Positions 1-5,003 are shown, counted from the first letter of the stretch. The stretch is 10,919 bases of DNA from JBDRAU01 sp043823315 (GCA_043823315.1 JBDRAU010000060.1:1-10919); one strand, 5' to 3'. Numbers and translations are program-made. Notes: generated by a model from the sequence alone, not told the origin.

Positions 1-75
1 CCCCGCAAAATGCATGATGACCGCGCTGGCCACCATCGGTACAACCATGAGAATCGGTAAGCTGCCAAGTTTCAT
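1..75 (-). CDS. Small membrane protein, C-terminus beyond window
   Basis: An ATG ORF runs off the left edge of the window. The 25 visible residues (MKLGSLPILMVV...) are almost all hydrophobic and would form one membrane-spanning segment with a short positively charged N-terminus. A perfect AGGAGG lies at 82-87 on this strand, 6 nt before the start, which supports the start choice. The stop codon of the upstream small gene (86-88) overlaps this ribosome-binding site, so the two genes are probably translationally coupled. No family is recognised. The gene could be longer than the other tiny genes here, since its end is not seen. Confidence 0.55.
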   Translation of the reverse strand, partial: MKLGSLPILMVVPMVASAVIMHFAG

Positions 76-85
76 CGTCTGCCTC

Positions 86-235
86 CTAGTGTTTTCCCAA
101 GATCGCTAGCGCGATCAATACGATCACGCAAAGTCCTAAGCAAGCGAATGCCCCAGTTAGCATGTGCGGTATCCCCAAAAGATCGAGTATGCTCAGTGCC
201 ATCGACAGAGCAAAAAGCAATCCTGCCAAGTGCAT
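86..235 (-). CDS. 49-aa hydrophobic membrane protein
   Basis: A complete 49-codon ORF (begins MHLAGLLFALSM, ends AILGKH, stop TAG). Residues about 3-21 and 27-46 form two hydrophobic segments, so a two-span membrane hairpin is likely. AGGAGG at 242-247 sits 6 nt upstream of the ATG, a stronger Shine-Dalgarno site than most genes in this window have. Its TAG overlaps the AGGAGG of the next gene, giving a tight two-gene unit. Codon use looks GC-richer than that of the neighbouring AT-rich genes. Function is not recognisable. It lies downstream of the tRNA terminator at 303-331, and no convincing promoter was found between them. Confidence 0.6.
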   Translation of the reverse strand: MHLAGLLFALSMALSILDLLGIPHMLTGAFACLGLCVIVLIALAILGKH

Positions 236-302
236 TCCCGACCTCCTTTGTGTTGTCAATTAACTTCTTCGTATTCGTAAGAGATAGGCAATATGATAAT
301 TT

Positions 303-331
303 AAAAAACCCCTCCCGTCAAGGTGGAGGAG
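303..331 (-). terminator. Terminator of the tRNA-Arg unit
   Basis: On the minus strand CCTCC and GGAGG pair around a roughly 9-nt loop, followed at once by GG and TTTTTT. It lies 10 nt past the CCA of the outer tRNA, where a rho-independent terminator is expected. Confidence 0.65.
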
Positions 332-410
332 GAAAGTTTCTGGTACCCGTGACAGGACTTGAACCTGTAGTCTCCGGCTCCGCAAGCCGATGCTTCCCGC
401 CTGCAATGCC

Positions 411-486
411 TGGCGCCCTCGAGCCGATTCGAACGGCTAACCTTCAGATCCGCAATCTGATGCTCTATCCGTTGAGCTACGAGGGC
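411..486 (-). tRNA. tRNA-Arg (anticodon GCG), intact, nested
   Basis: The cloverleaf is complete: acceptor GCCCTCG/CGAGGGC, D-arm GCTC-8 nt-GAGC, anticodon stem TCAGA/TCTGA with loop TTGCGGA, 5-nt variable region, T-arm AGCCG TTCGAAT CGGCT, discriminator G, encoded CCA, 76 nt in all. Anticodon GCG reads CGC and CGU arginine codons directly. Most bacteria instead use ACG edited to inosine by TadA. The gene has no promoter of its own and sits inside the D-arm of a second tRNA-Arg(GCG). An 8-bp direct repeat GCCTGGCG flanks it (408-415, overlapping the CCA end, and 491-498). Confidence 0.95.
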
Positions 487-490
487 ATAA

Positions 491-559
491 GCCTGGCGGG
501 CAGGTATCCACTGCCCCGACGATCCATAGGATGTCGGGACTCCGACCGAAGCGTCGGAG
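491..559. repeat. Three consecutive hairpins inside the split tRNA
   Basis: Three palindromes lie head to tail. GGGCAG/CTGCCC (498-503, 511-516) has a 7-nt loop. CCCGAC+ATCC/GGAT+GTCGGG (515-538) has one bulged G and a 3-nt loop. CTCCGAC/GTCGGAG (540-546, 553-559) has a 6-nt loop. They fill the gap between the 5' half of the outer tRNA and the inner tRNA-Arg. Their form is that of intergenic palindromic repeats seen elsewhere in this window. Confidence 0.8.
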
Positions 560-582
560 AGCTACACGGGCGAATTTACTCA

Positions 583-611
583 ACTTTACTCCTGAAAAGG
601 TAATTTTTCAA
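583..611 (-). promoter_or_regulatory. Promoter of the nested tRNA-Arg unit
   Basis: -35 TTGAAA (606-611), 17-nt spacer, -10 TAAAGT (583-588). The predicted transcription start is near 576, about 5 nt before the first base of the outer tRNA (571). Position and quality support 571 as a genuine tRNA 5' end. Confidence 0.7.
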
Positions 612-628
612 GTGCCAGCAAAAACTTT

Positions 629-637
629 TGATATAAT
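629..637 (+). promoter_or_regulatory. Extended -10 promoter of the 187-aa gene
   Basis: TGA followed by a perfect TATAAT (632-637) matches the extended -10 form TGNTATAAT. No good -35 is seen at 16-18 nt. The predicted start near 644 leaves a leader of about 10 nt that holds the AGGAGG. It is back to back with the tRNA promoter at 583-611. Confidence 0.6.
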
Positions 638-653
638 TCAGAGAGGAGGAAAC

Positions 654-1217
654 ATGGATGAAAACAAAAAACAAAAACTGCTTCTTTCGATGTTGATAGT
701 ATTAATCGTTGTTCTACTCGGTCTTTTTTATATAGTCTACAATCAAATTCAAAATGCCCGTGAACTTGCTTCAACGGACGAAGAGGCGAGTGCGACAGTA
801 ACTGCGACCAAGACTCTTCAAAATGTCAGTGTTTCTTACGATCTTGGCTCGCCAAGTGCCGCGGAGGATCTCGACTCGGCCAAAGATGTTGCCAACCGGT
901 TTATGCTAGCCAAAGAGAATCGCTCGCTGGATGAAGCAAAGCCGTTTATGAGTGAGGAGTTGTTTAATTCAACGACCCAAGAGGAATTCGCCCCCGAAGG
1001 GGGCCCCTTTGGGGCTGGCACTTCCAGTCCTTCGATGGATCGGTTTGAGATCATCTCTGCCGAGGCAAGCAGCCAAAAGGACACCTTCGAGATCGTAGTC
1101 AAATCCTATTGGCTCCTACGCGAAGAAGATGCCGAGCAGATTGAATACAAATTAACCGTCATAAAATCAAACGACGAGTTTCTCGTAAACTTATTTGAAG
1201 AGATTCCTCGGGGTTAA
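654..1217 (+). CDS. Membrane-anchored protein with NTF2-like extracytoplasmic domain (putative)
   Basis: 187 aa. A short lysine-rich cytoplasmic N-terminus precedes one membrane span (about residues 9-29), a low-complexity Ser/Thr/Ala linker (about 38-70) and a folded domain (about 72-187). The ORF is open further upstream, but ATG 654 is chosen because AGGAGG (644-649) lies 4 nt before it and a TATAAT promoter just ahead of that; the upstream extension would read through tRNA-unit DNA. The pattern of an alpha-helical start (AAEDLDSAKDVANRFM), a DRFEII strand, a KSYWLL strand and a final LTVIKSNDEFLVNLF strand resembles NTF2-like/DUF4878-type export domains. This is inference from shape, not a secure assignment. 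Residues 113-121 are encoded by a double GC-rich palindrome (990-1015) that looks like an in-frame repeat insertion. Confidence 0.85.
   Translation: MDENKKQKLLLSMLIVLIVVLLGLFYIVYNQIQNARELASTDEEASATVTATKTLQNVSVSYDLGSPSAAEDLDSAKDVANRFMLAKENRSLDEAKPFMSEELFNSTTQEEFAPEGGPFGAGTSSPSMDRFEIISAEASSQKDTFEIVVKSYWLLREEDAEQIEYKLTVIKSNDEFLVNLFEEIPRG
990..1015. repeat. Double GC-rich palindrome within a coding region
   Basis: GCCCCC-gaa-GGGGGC (990-1004) overlaps GCCCC-ttt-GGGGC (1003-1015). Related palindromes occur outside genes (GCCCC-ttc-GGGGC at 4081-4093). Here the element is read in frame as APEGGPFGA inside the 187-aa protein. Confidence 0.75.
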
Positions 1218-1460
1218 GAGCTAAAATAATCTAGAGCTTGAGCTCCTTGCCCTGGAGACCACACTTTAGTGTGTTAGCAGGTTAAAACCCGGGTTCTATA
1301 GATTGCTTCGGAGTACCTCGCAATGACGGAAAAAGGGGATGGTTCTATTTTACCCTGAAGATCTCGCTTTTTAAAAACAAGCTAAAGCTTGGGCTCCAAA
1401 TACGGGAGACCACACTTTAGTGTGTTAAAACAAGCTGAAAGCTTGGATTCCGAAGGAAGT
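1218..1460. repeat. Mosaic of short palindromic and direct repeats
   Basis: This gene-free stretch is built from repeated pieces. A 23-bp identical direct repeat occurs at 1254-1276 and 1405-1427, each with an ACAC-ttta-GTGT hairpin. AGCT-type hairpins lie next to them: GAGCT-tg-AGCTC (1234-1245), CAAGCT-aa-AGCTTG (1378-1391) and CAAGCT-gaa-AGCTTG (1431-1445). ACCCGGGT at 1286-1293 is a perfect palindrome. At 1299-1327 lies half of the TGTCAT-bounded palindromic repeat, 26 of 29 bases identical to the reverse complement of 5324-5352. No ORF, RNA gene or convincing terminator was found here. Confidence 0.8.
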
Positions 1461-1541
1461 TCTCGCTAGGAGACCTTGAATATAATGCTAAGATAAGCTA
1501 TTCTTTAGCTAGTAGTATGTTGTTTATAAAGAAAGGATAAA

Positions 1542-1718
1542 ATGAAAACATTATGCATTATCGGGATCGTGGTGGCTTCACTTGGGATCGTATTCTCTTT
1601 TGCCCAGATGGGAATTGCAAACGCTTCCGATGAAATATACGGATATGGAGTTTGGCAGTTCTTATTTAGTGGTTACTTCTTGGCTCTTGCTATCGTTGGA
1701 CTCAGAAGAGAAAAATAG
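1542..1718 (+). CDS. 58-aa two-span membrane protein
   Basis: A complete 58-codon ORF begins MKTLCIIGIVVASLG and ends VGLRREK, stop TAG. Residues 4-22 and about 37-54 are hydrophobic, joined by a short polar loop (NASDEIYGYG), and the C-terminus is positive (RREK), which favours a cytoplasmic end. AAGGA at 1533-1537 lies 4 nt before the ATG. A perfect TATAAT at 1481-1486 with no good -35 is the likely promoter, giving a leader of about 50 nt. No domain family is recognised. Position 1719-1835 downstream is AT-rich with no gene or clear terminator. Confidence 0.65.
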   Translation: MKTLCIIGIVVASLGIVFSFAQMGIANASDEIYGYGVWQFLFSGYFLALAIVGLRREK

Positions 1719-1835
1719 AGTATAGCTTAATTGTTAAATTTAGTGTTAATATAACAATATTTAGTATTATTGTCGAGTTACATAAAACATTAACCACAAT
1801 AAACAGACTTGTTTCTCTGTAAAATACTTATCTGA

Positions 1836-2153
1836 CTAAATATTGAATTTATCGCCGAATTGACCAATAACTGGTAATTGCTTTTCTTGTCCGCTAGCCG
1901 CATTGATGATTCCCATAATTGCCAGAACTAAGATGAAGATGCTTAATATAGGCGCGATTACAAACCATCCGACAACAGGAATTATTCCGGCCACTACTCC
2001 ACCAATTAAACTCGCGATTAACAGAACTAATCCTTGTTTAATATGAAATTTAACAAATGGATCGTTCTTTGCGTCTGTTAATAACGGAATCAGAACAAGA
2101 ATCCATATATAACAAATTATTGACATACCTGTATTTTTTTGTCCCTCTACCAC
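1836..2153 (-). CDS. DUF4870/Tic20-like small membrane protein
   Basis: 105 aa, start GTG. GGGAGGTGA lies about 6 nt upstream and decides this start. The first hydrophobic segment (about 9-26) is followed by TDAKNDPFVKFHIKQGLVLL (27-46), the polar FxxFHxxQ block typical of DUF4870/Tic20-like proteins. Two further hydrophobic stretches follow (about 43-59 and 61-85), then a soluble tail with the LPVIGQFGDKF ending common in the family. Function of the family is not established; it is an inner-membrane protein. The gene starts 39 bp after the TM2 gene, so the two probably share a transcript. Confidence 0.85.
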   Translation of the reverse strand: MVEGQKNTGMSIICYIWILVLIPLLTDAKNDPFVKFHIKQGLVLLIASLIGGVVAGIIPVVGWFVIAPILSIFILVLAIMGIINAASGQEKQLPVIGQFGDKFNI

Positions 2154-2192
2154 TTTCTCACCTCCCTTTCATAATTATTAAATTGTTAATTT

Positions 2193-2474
2193 TTAATTCT
2201 CTACCCACTCAATACCTTGGAACTTGTGTTTAGTAGCGATCAAGATGAGGTCGATTAACCACCAAACTCCCAGGCCTCCGCCAGTTAAGAGCTTTAGAAT
2301 ACCAAGACCGACTTGACCCATGATAAAGCGATCGACACCGAGCTGACCAAAAACAATACTCATGATGAGCGCCAAGACCCAACTGACTTTCTTATCTTCC
2401 GATTTAACTTCTGGGCTCGGTTTCTTTTCTTCCGAATGTTGTACTTTCTCTTTCTTCTTTTCTTCTTCAGCCAA
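2193..2474 (-). CDS. TM2-domain membrane protein
   Basis: 93 aa. The N-terminal 30 residues are highly charged (Lys/Glu-rich, cytoplasmic). A TM2 domain follows: first span about 31-46, a loop with the GVDRF motif (46-50) and GQVGLGILKLLTGGGLG, and a second span WWLIDLILIA (71-80). TM2 proteins are small membrane proteins of mostly unknown function, sometimes linked to envelope traits. The start appears to be TTG at 2474, with AAGG about 8 nt upstream. No ATG exists before the first membrane span, so an ATG start would destroy the domain. It is followed closely by the DUF4870-like gene. No secure promoter is seen in the AT-rich upstream DNA. Confidence 0.88.
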   Translation of the reverse strand: MAEEEKKKEKVQHSEEKKPSPEVKSEDKKVSWVLALIMSIVFGQLGVDRFIMGQVGLGILKLLTGGGLGVWWLIDLILIATKHKFQGIEWVEN

Positions 2475-2660
2475 TCTGTCCGCCTTTATAAAATTAAATT
2501 TTCTCTACATAATTATTTTACCAAAATAAATCAAAAAGTTTACCCCTACATTTATATTTTTATCTAATCGTACATTTTAATAATAACTCAAAGATCCAGA
2601 TGAAACAATTATTTTTGTCAAGGATTAAGTTGTGGGGGTAAATACCTTTTAAAATGGGGA

Positions 2661-2696
2661 GTCCAGCACCACTTTAAGGTCAAAGCGGTGCTGGAC
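2661..2696 (-). terminator. Strong hairpin after the 104-aa gene
   Basis: GTCCAGCACC (2661-2670) pairs perfectly with GGTGCTGGAC (2687-2696). After one mismatch CTTT/AAAG extends it, leaving a 6-nt loop. It begins 34 nt past the stop of the 104-aa gene. The T-tract on this strand is weak (CCCCATTTT), so it may terminate or mainly protect the 3' end. The DNA from 2475 to 2660 is AT-rich, with no gene seen. Confidence 0.65.
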
Positions 2697-2730
2697 TGGG
2701 AAAGCCGTCAGAAGGAAGGTCGTGGTGAAG

Positions 2731-3045
2731 TTAGATGACATAGTCGGATGGTTCTTGCGAGTCGGCGCAGTTCGGTCTCTGAAAGTGGCACAGGGGTGGA
2801 ACATCCCGAGTAGCAGTGCTCATTGCGCCGAGTGAAAATCCATGCACCAGGACCTGTCCATCGCCTAGCATCTCGACTTGCAGACGCAGATCCCTGATGA
2901 AATAGACTGATCTCGGTCCGAGGGCAAGCTGGATGAATCTCGCTAAATCGGCTTGACGCTCTGTGACCTCTACCGTGTCAGGGTCAGGGCCTGAGTATTC
3001 TGCGACGGTGGGGTCGAGAATGACGTGAAGAATGACCGGCTGCAT
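2731..3045 (-). CDS. 104-aa soluble orphan protein
   Basis: The ORF is open to 3060, but ATG 3045 is chosen because AAGGAGGG lies 5 nt before it and would otherwise be inside the gene. The 104-aa product begins MQPVILHVILDP and ends EPSDYVI. It has no membrane span, is rich in Asp/Pro, and looks like a small alpha/beta fold; no family is recognised. Codons are clearly GC-richer than those of the flanking methyltransferase. It is a self-contained cassette: promoter at 3085-3113, a 30-nt leader with strong Shine-Dalgarno, and a hairpin at 2661-2696. The promoter-leader is closely related to the one upstream of the methyltransferase (3887-3959). Confidence 0.6.
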   Translation of the reverse strand: MQPVILHVILDPTVAEYSGPDPDTVEVTERQADLARFIQLALGPRSVYFIRDLRLQVEMLGDGQVLVHGFSLGAMSTATRDVPPLCHFQRPNCADSQEPSDYVI

Positions 3046-3084
3046 GGAACCCTCCTTCAAAGTACGGCATGTAGTTCTAATTTG

Positions 3085-3113
3085 ATCGTAAAGTAAAAAA
3101 GCTAGTTAGTCAA
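3085..3113 (-). promoter_or_regulatory. Promoter of the 104-aa gene (P1)
   Basis: -35 TTGACT (3108-3113), exactly 17 nt, -10 TACGAT (3085-3090). The predicted start is near 3078, about 33 nt before the ATG. Both hexamer spacing and surrounding sequence match P2 at 3931-3959. Confidence 0.7.
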
Positions 3114-3117
3114 AGAA

Positions 3118-3792
3118 TTATTTTGTTAGAACAATTAAGGAAAAACCACCTAATAATTTTGAGGTTAAATTGGGAAAAATAGGAAAGAATAATATCCTAA
3201 ATATGTTTAAAAACTTTTGTCGGCGAGTTTTGATCGGAGTCAGTATTGCTCCTTTAGTGTAGCTAAAATCTAGAATTTCGTAATTATTTGCTTTTAAGAA
3301 ATCTAGAGCGGATTTTTTAGTAAAGTTATGTAAGTGTCCGGAACGTTCTCTACCGTACTCTAGCGGTGTTTTTCTAAGTCGAGCTTGCAGTGATAACGAC
3401 AGGGGAATATGAAAAATCTTGTACTTGGCCAAAGTCTTTATTTGAACTAATAATTTTTCCGGCTCTTCCAGGTGTTCTATCACGTCAAGAGCCAGAGCTA
3501 GGCCGAATTTTTTTTGTGGAAGTTTGTCAATAAAGTCAACTTCAGGATGCTTTGTTTTTGCAATTTTCAAAACTTCTTTGTATGGCTCGAAACCTACGAG
3601 TTTACTCACTTTAAGTTTTTGAGATAAAATTTTTAGTACCCCACCTGTTCCACAGCCGATGTCGATTATCGACCGAACCTTAAGCCTATTTCTTTTGATA
3701 ATTTTCAAGACCTCTTGCGCCTTGAACGGGGCATCTTCGTCATGCCAAGTGGGGTGATTTTGTTTGTATTGGCCGCTCTTGTAAATATTCAC
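3118..3792 (-). CDS. Class I SAM-dependent methyltransferase
   Basis: 224 aa. The Rossmann-fold motif I is clear: IIDIGCGTGG (42-51), with the acidic ribose-binding residue Glu69 in VGFEP at the end of the second strand and ALDVIEHLEEPEKLL (101-115) as the post-IV region. The arrangement is that of the Methyltransf_11/23 (UbiE/Coq5-like) group; the DVIEHL motif is typical of enzymes acting on small molecules, lipids or sugars. The substrate cannot be told. The hydrophobic C-terminus (about 191-221) may associate with the membrane. Start is GTG 3792, with AGGA 7 nt upstream; a three-codon ATG...TGA mini-ORF overlaps this start. Upstream lie a hairpin with U-rich tail (3824-3848), a 14-codon leader ORF and promoter P2, which suggests control by attenuation. 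Confidence 0.88.
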   Translation of the reverse strand: MNIYKSGQYKQNHPTWHDEDAPFKAQEVLKIIKRNRLKVRSIIDIGCGTGGVLKILSQKLKVSKLVGFEPYKEVLKIAKTKHPEVDFIDKLPQKKFGLALALDVIEHLEEPEKLLVQIKTLAKYKIFHIPLSLSLQARLRKTPLEYGRERSGHLHNFTKKSALDFLKANNYEILDFSYTKGAILTPIKTRRQKFLNIFRILFFPIFPNLTSKLLGGFSLIVLTK

Positions 3793-3823
3793 AAATTCAT
3801 CCTAAAGGAAACTTTGCAAAAAT

Positions 3824-3848
3824 AAAATAGCCTTGTAAAAGCTATTTT
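3824..3848 (-). terminator. Attenuator-like terminator before the methyltransferase
   Basis: AAAATAGC and GCTATTTT form an 8-bp stem with a 9-nt loop. On the minus strand it is followed by ATTTTTGC, a U-rich tail. It lies between promoter P2 and the methyltransferase start, and the stop codon of the leader ORF (3842-3844) is within the stem. Confidence 0.6.
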
Positions 3849-3886
3849 GGCCTTGCTAGCAGGATCTGAAGTTCACCAGCTTGCAC
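3842..3886 (-). CDS. Possible 14-aa leader peptide (or gene remnant)
   Basis: GTG start, 14 residues (MQAGELQILLARPK), TAG stop inside the attenuator stem. AAGGAGG lies about 8 nt before the GTG, and promoter P2 about 40 nt before that. The placement matches a leader peptide controlling a terminator, but no run of a single regulatory amino acid is present. The start resembles that of the 104-aa protein (MQ..IL..ILL), and the promoter and leader are duplicated, so this may instead be a truncated paralogue of that gene. Both readings are inference. Confidence 0.4.
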   Translation of the reverse strand: MQAGELQILLARPK

Positions 3887-3930
3887 AGTTTGCCCCTCCT
3901 TGTCAGGGTACGAAAGATGCCCTTAACTTG

Positions 3931-3959
3931 ATCGTAAAGCAAAATAGCAAACTAGACAA
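3931..3959 (-). promoter_or_regulatory. Promoter of the methyltransferase leader (P2)
   Basis: -35 TTGTCT (3954-3959), exactly 17 nt, -10 TACGAT (3931-3936). The predicted start is near 3924. It shares the -10 block CTTTACGATCAA and the downstream GTAC and AAGGAGG positions with P1. Its -35 overlaps the T-tract of the upstream tRNA-Ser terminator. Confidence 0.65.
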
Positions 3960-3989
3960 AAAAATCAAAAAAATAGCCGAGAGTGGCTA
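3958..3989 (-). terminator. Terminator of the HNH/tRNA-Ser unit
   Basis: TAGCC/GGCTA (3974-3978, 3985-3989) forms a stem with a 6-nt loop. On the minus strand it is followed by two runs of seven T separated by GA (3973-3958). It is the first U-tract hairpin downstream of tRNA-Ser. Confidence 0.65.
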
Positions 3990-3996
3990 ATTTTTG

Positions 3997-4102
3997 AACG
4001 GCTCAACGGTTGAGGCGTTGAATACTGATCTGGAATTTTTTTGTCCCACCTTGCTAAAGCTTCGCGGGACATCCCGCATAGCCCCTTCGGGGCGACGTGG
4101 GA
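3997..4102. repeat. Palindromic repeats in the tRNA-Ser trailer
   Basis: 3997-4019 is a near-perfect palindrome (10 of 11 pairs) of the AACGGCTCAAC type. Then TCCCAC (4044-4049) pairs with GTGGGA (4097-4102) to enclose GCGGGA-ca-TCCCGC (4064-4077) and GCCCC-ttc-GGGGC (4081-4093). The outer stem ends one base from the CCA of tRNA-Ser, so the trailer would fold into a compact multi-hairpin structure. Confidence 0.7.
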
Positions 4103-4193
4103 TGGCGGAGGGTACAGGATTCGAACCTGTGAGGGCCTTTCAGCCCAACTGGTTTTCAAGACCAGCGCCATAAAACCACTCGGCCAACCCTCC
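4103..4193 (-). tRNA. tRNA-Ser (anticodon TGA)
   Basis: This is a class II tRNA with a long variable arm. Acceptor GGAGGGT/ACCCTCC, D-arm starting GCCGAG, anticodon stem CTGGT/ACCAG with loop CTTGAAA (anticodon TGA), variable arm with GGGC/GCCC pairing, T-arm ACAGG TTCGAAT CCTGT, discriminator G and encoded CCA; 91 nt with CCA. The 5' end is 10 nt after the HNH gene, so it is probably processed from that transcript. Confidence 0.96.
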
Positions 4194-4203
4194 GAATAAC
4201 ACT

Positions 4204-4689
4204 CTAATCACTTGTTGCTTTCAACCAACTTTTTTCAAGATAATGTTCCTCGAAGTGACAATTCGGACATATTAACTCTAGATTTCCCAAATCATTATTT
4301 AATCGATTTTTGTCTTTATGATGAACCTGTAAAATTTCCTGCTTATTATATCCGCATTTTTTACAGCTTTTTCCATCCTTATTTAGTAAACGAATTTTCA
4401 GTGCTTTATAGTTTTTTACTTTATCATGTGGTTGATTATGATTATAGCTCATGCCTGCTCTACTTCTATTTGAACAGGCTCTGCTACAAGTTTTTTTATG
4501 TAAACCAGATAGAATTAGCTTTTCGCAAATTGTACAAGGAACTTCCTTCCTACAAAACAGACCATAGCAAGACATAGTGCAAAAAGCATTGCCATTGCTA
4601 GTTTTGAGTTGAACAGGTCTCCTGTAGATGGGTTTTTTACAGACCGTACAAACGGTATTTGGATTTCTTATATATTGCTCAGCCACCAA
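4204..4689 (-). CDS. HNH endonuclease with N-terminal zinc-finger-like Cys pairs
   Basis: 161 aa. The C-terminal half is an HNH nuclease: CKKCGY (109-114), the catalytic LQVHHKDKNRLNNDLGNLELICPNCH block (His123-His124, Asn136) and the second metal-binding pair Cys141/Cys144. The N-terminal half carries further Cys pairs (14/17, 37/41, 52/55, 68/72), likely zinc knuckles for DNA binding. Such free-standing HNH proteins are often homing endonucleases of phages or introns; the target cannot be told. Start may be TTG 4689 or GTG 4686. A promoter at 4693-4722 places the transcription start at about 4686, there is no Shine-Dalgarno site, and so a leaderless mRNA beginning at GTG is plausible. The stop is 10 nt before tRNA-Ser. 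Confidence 0.88.
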   Translation of the reverse strand: MVAEQYIRNPNTVCTVCKKPIYRRPVQLKTSNGNAFCTMSCYGLFCRKEVPCTICEKLILSGLHKKTCSRACSNRSRAGMSYNHNQPHDKVKNYKALKIRLLNKDGKSCKKCGYNKQEILQVHHKDKNRLNNDLGNLELICPNCHFEEHYLEKSWLKATSD

Positions 4690-4692
4690 TCC

Positions 4693-4722
4693 ACTATACC
4701 ATATTTATTAACAAAATTTCAA
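4693..4722 (-). promoter_or_regulatory. Promoter of the HNH/tRNA-Ser unit
   Basis: -35 TTGAAA (4717-4722), 18 nt, -10 TATAGT (4693-4698). The predicted start falls at about 4686-4687, on the start codon itself, implying leaderless translation. Confidence 0.65.
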
Positions 4723-4871
4723 ATAGCTCAAACTTCATAAGCAGAAAGCAATCCTATCTTATTTTAGCAGAATTTTCAATCATTCTCTTGATTATTTGTA
4801 GTTTAGGGGGCAAAACCCCACCGTCTTTTTTTAAAAAGATTCTTCAGTTGATGACAGATATTAATAAAGAC
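4723..4871. other. Gene-free AT-rich stretch with one GC hairpin
   Basis: No ORF with a plausible start was found on either strand. GGGG-caaaa-CCCC (4807-4819) forms a small hairpin, and a T7 run follows about 5 nt later on the plus strand. It could be a weak plus-strand terminator, but no plus-strand gene precedes it. Confidence 0.4.
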
Positions 4872-5003
4872 ACGACTTACGCAAAAATATAATATTCTTC
4901 GAGCGATCCCGCTATGGCGGGAGAGTCGAGAAGGTAGCGGGTGATTAGCTTCGGGCTCCACTCCCGAAGCGCCATAAAGTCGAACGATAAATGCGTAAGT
5001 CGT
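4872..5003. mobile_element. 132-bp inverted-repeat-bounded element (MITE-like, putative)
   Basis: A perfect 12-bp inverted repeat, ACGACTTACGCA at 4872-4883 and its complement at 4992-5003, bounds the element. Inside are TCCCGC-tatg-GCGGGA-type (about 4907-4922) and GCTTCGGG-7 nt-CCCGAAGC (4948-4970) hairpins. TAAAGA occurs just outside both ends (4865-4870 with two intervening bases, and 5003-5008), a possible but imperfect target duplication. No transposase is present. It could instead be a structured RNA closed by a 12-bp stem. The right end abuts the T-tract of the terminator at 5012-5034. Confidence 0.5.

Larger units (their letters stand above)
341..571 (-). pseudogene. Split tRNA-Arg(GCG) interrupted in the D-arm by another tRNA
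   Basis: The 3' part (341-394) is a normal tRNA: anticodon stem TCGGC/GCCGG around loop TTGCGGA (anticodon GCG), 5-nt variable region, T-arm ACAGG TTCAAGT CCTGT, acceptor strand CACGGGT, discriminator A and encoded CCA. Its natural 5' part is not adjacent. It lies at 559-571 as GCCCGTG, TA, GCTC. The seven acceptor bases pair fully with CACGGGT (six Watson-Crick pairs and one G-U). Between the halves lie about 165 nt: three hairpins (498-559), a complete tRNA-Arg(GCG) (411-486) and a fourth hairpin (398-415). The 3' D-stem strand reads GAAGC rather than a perfect GAGC. A good promoter (583-611) fires just before the 5' half and a terminator follows the 3' half, so both halves and the insert are one transcript. 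Most simply this is a dead tRNA whose role is covered by the inner copy. Assembly in trans of the two processed halves is a speculative alternative. Confidence 0.75.

Noticed and set aside
236..302. Promoter for the two small genes at 1-235
   Set aside because: TACGAA and TTGCCT/TTGACA-like hexamers occur but never with 16-18 nt spacing.
148..603. 151-codon plus-strand ORF
   Set aside because: It runs antisense through both tRNA-Arg sequences and their hairpins, and has no ribosome-binding site.
531..653. N-terminal extension of the 187-aa gene
   Set aside because: It would translate the tRNA promoter and hairpins. AGGAGG and TATAAT directly precede ATG 654.
2539..2642. Inverted pair TTTACCCCTAC / GTGGGGGTAAA
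   Set aside because: The arms are short, carry a mismatch, lie 82 bp apart, and have no other supporting signal.
3965..4171. 68-codon minus-strand ORF
   Set aside because: It begins inside tRNA-Ser and continues through its hairpin trailer.
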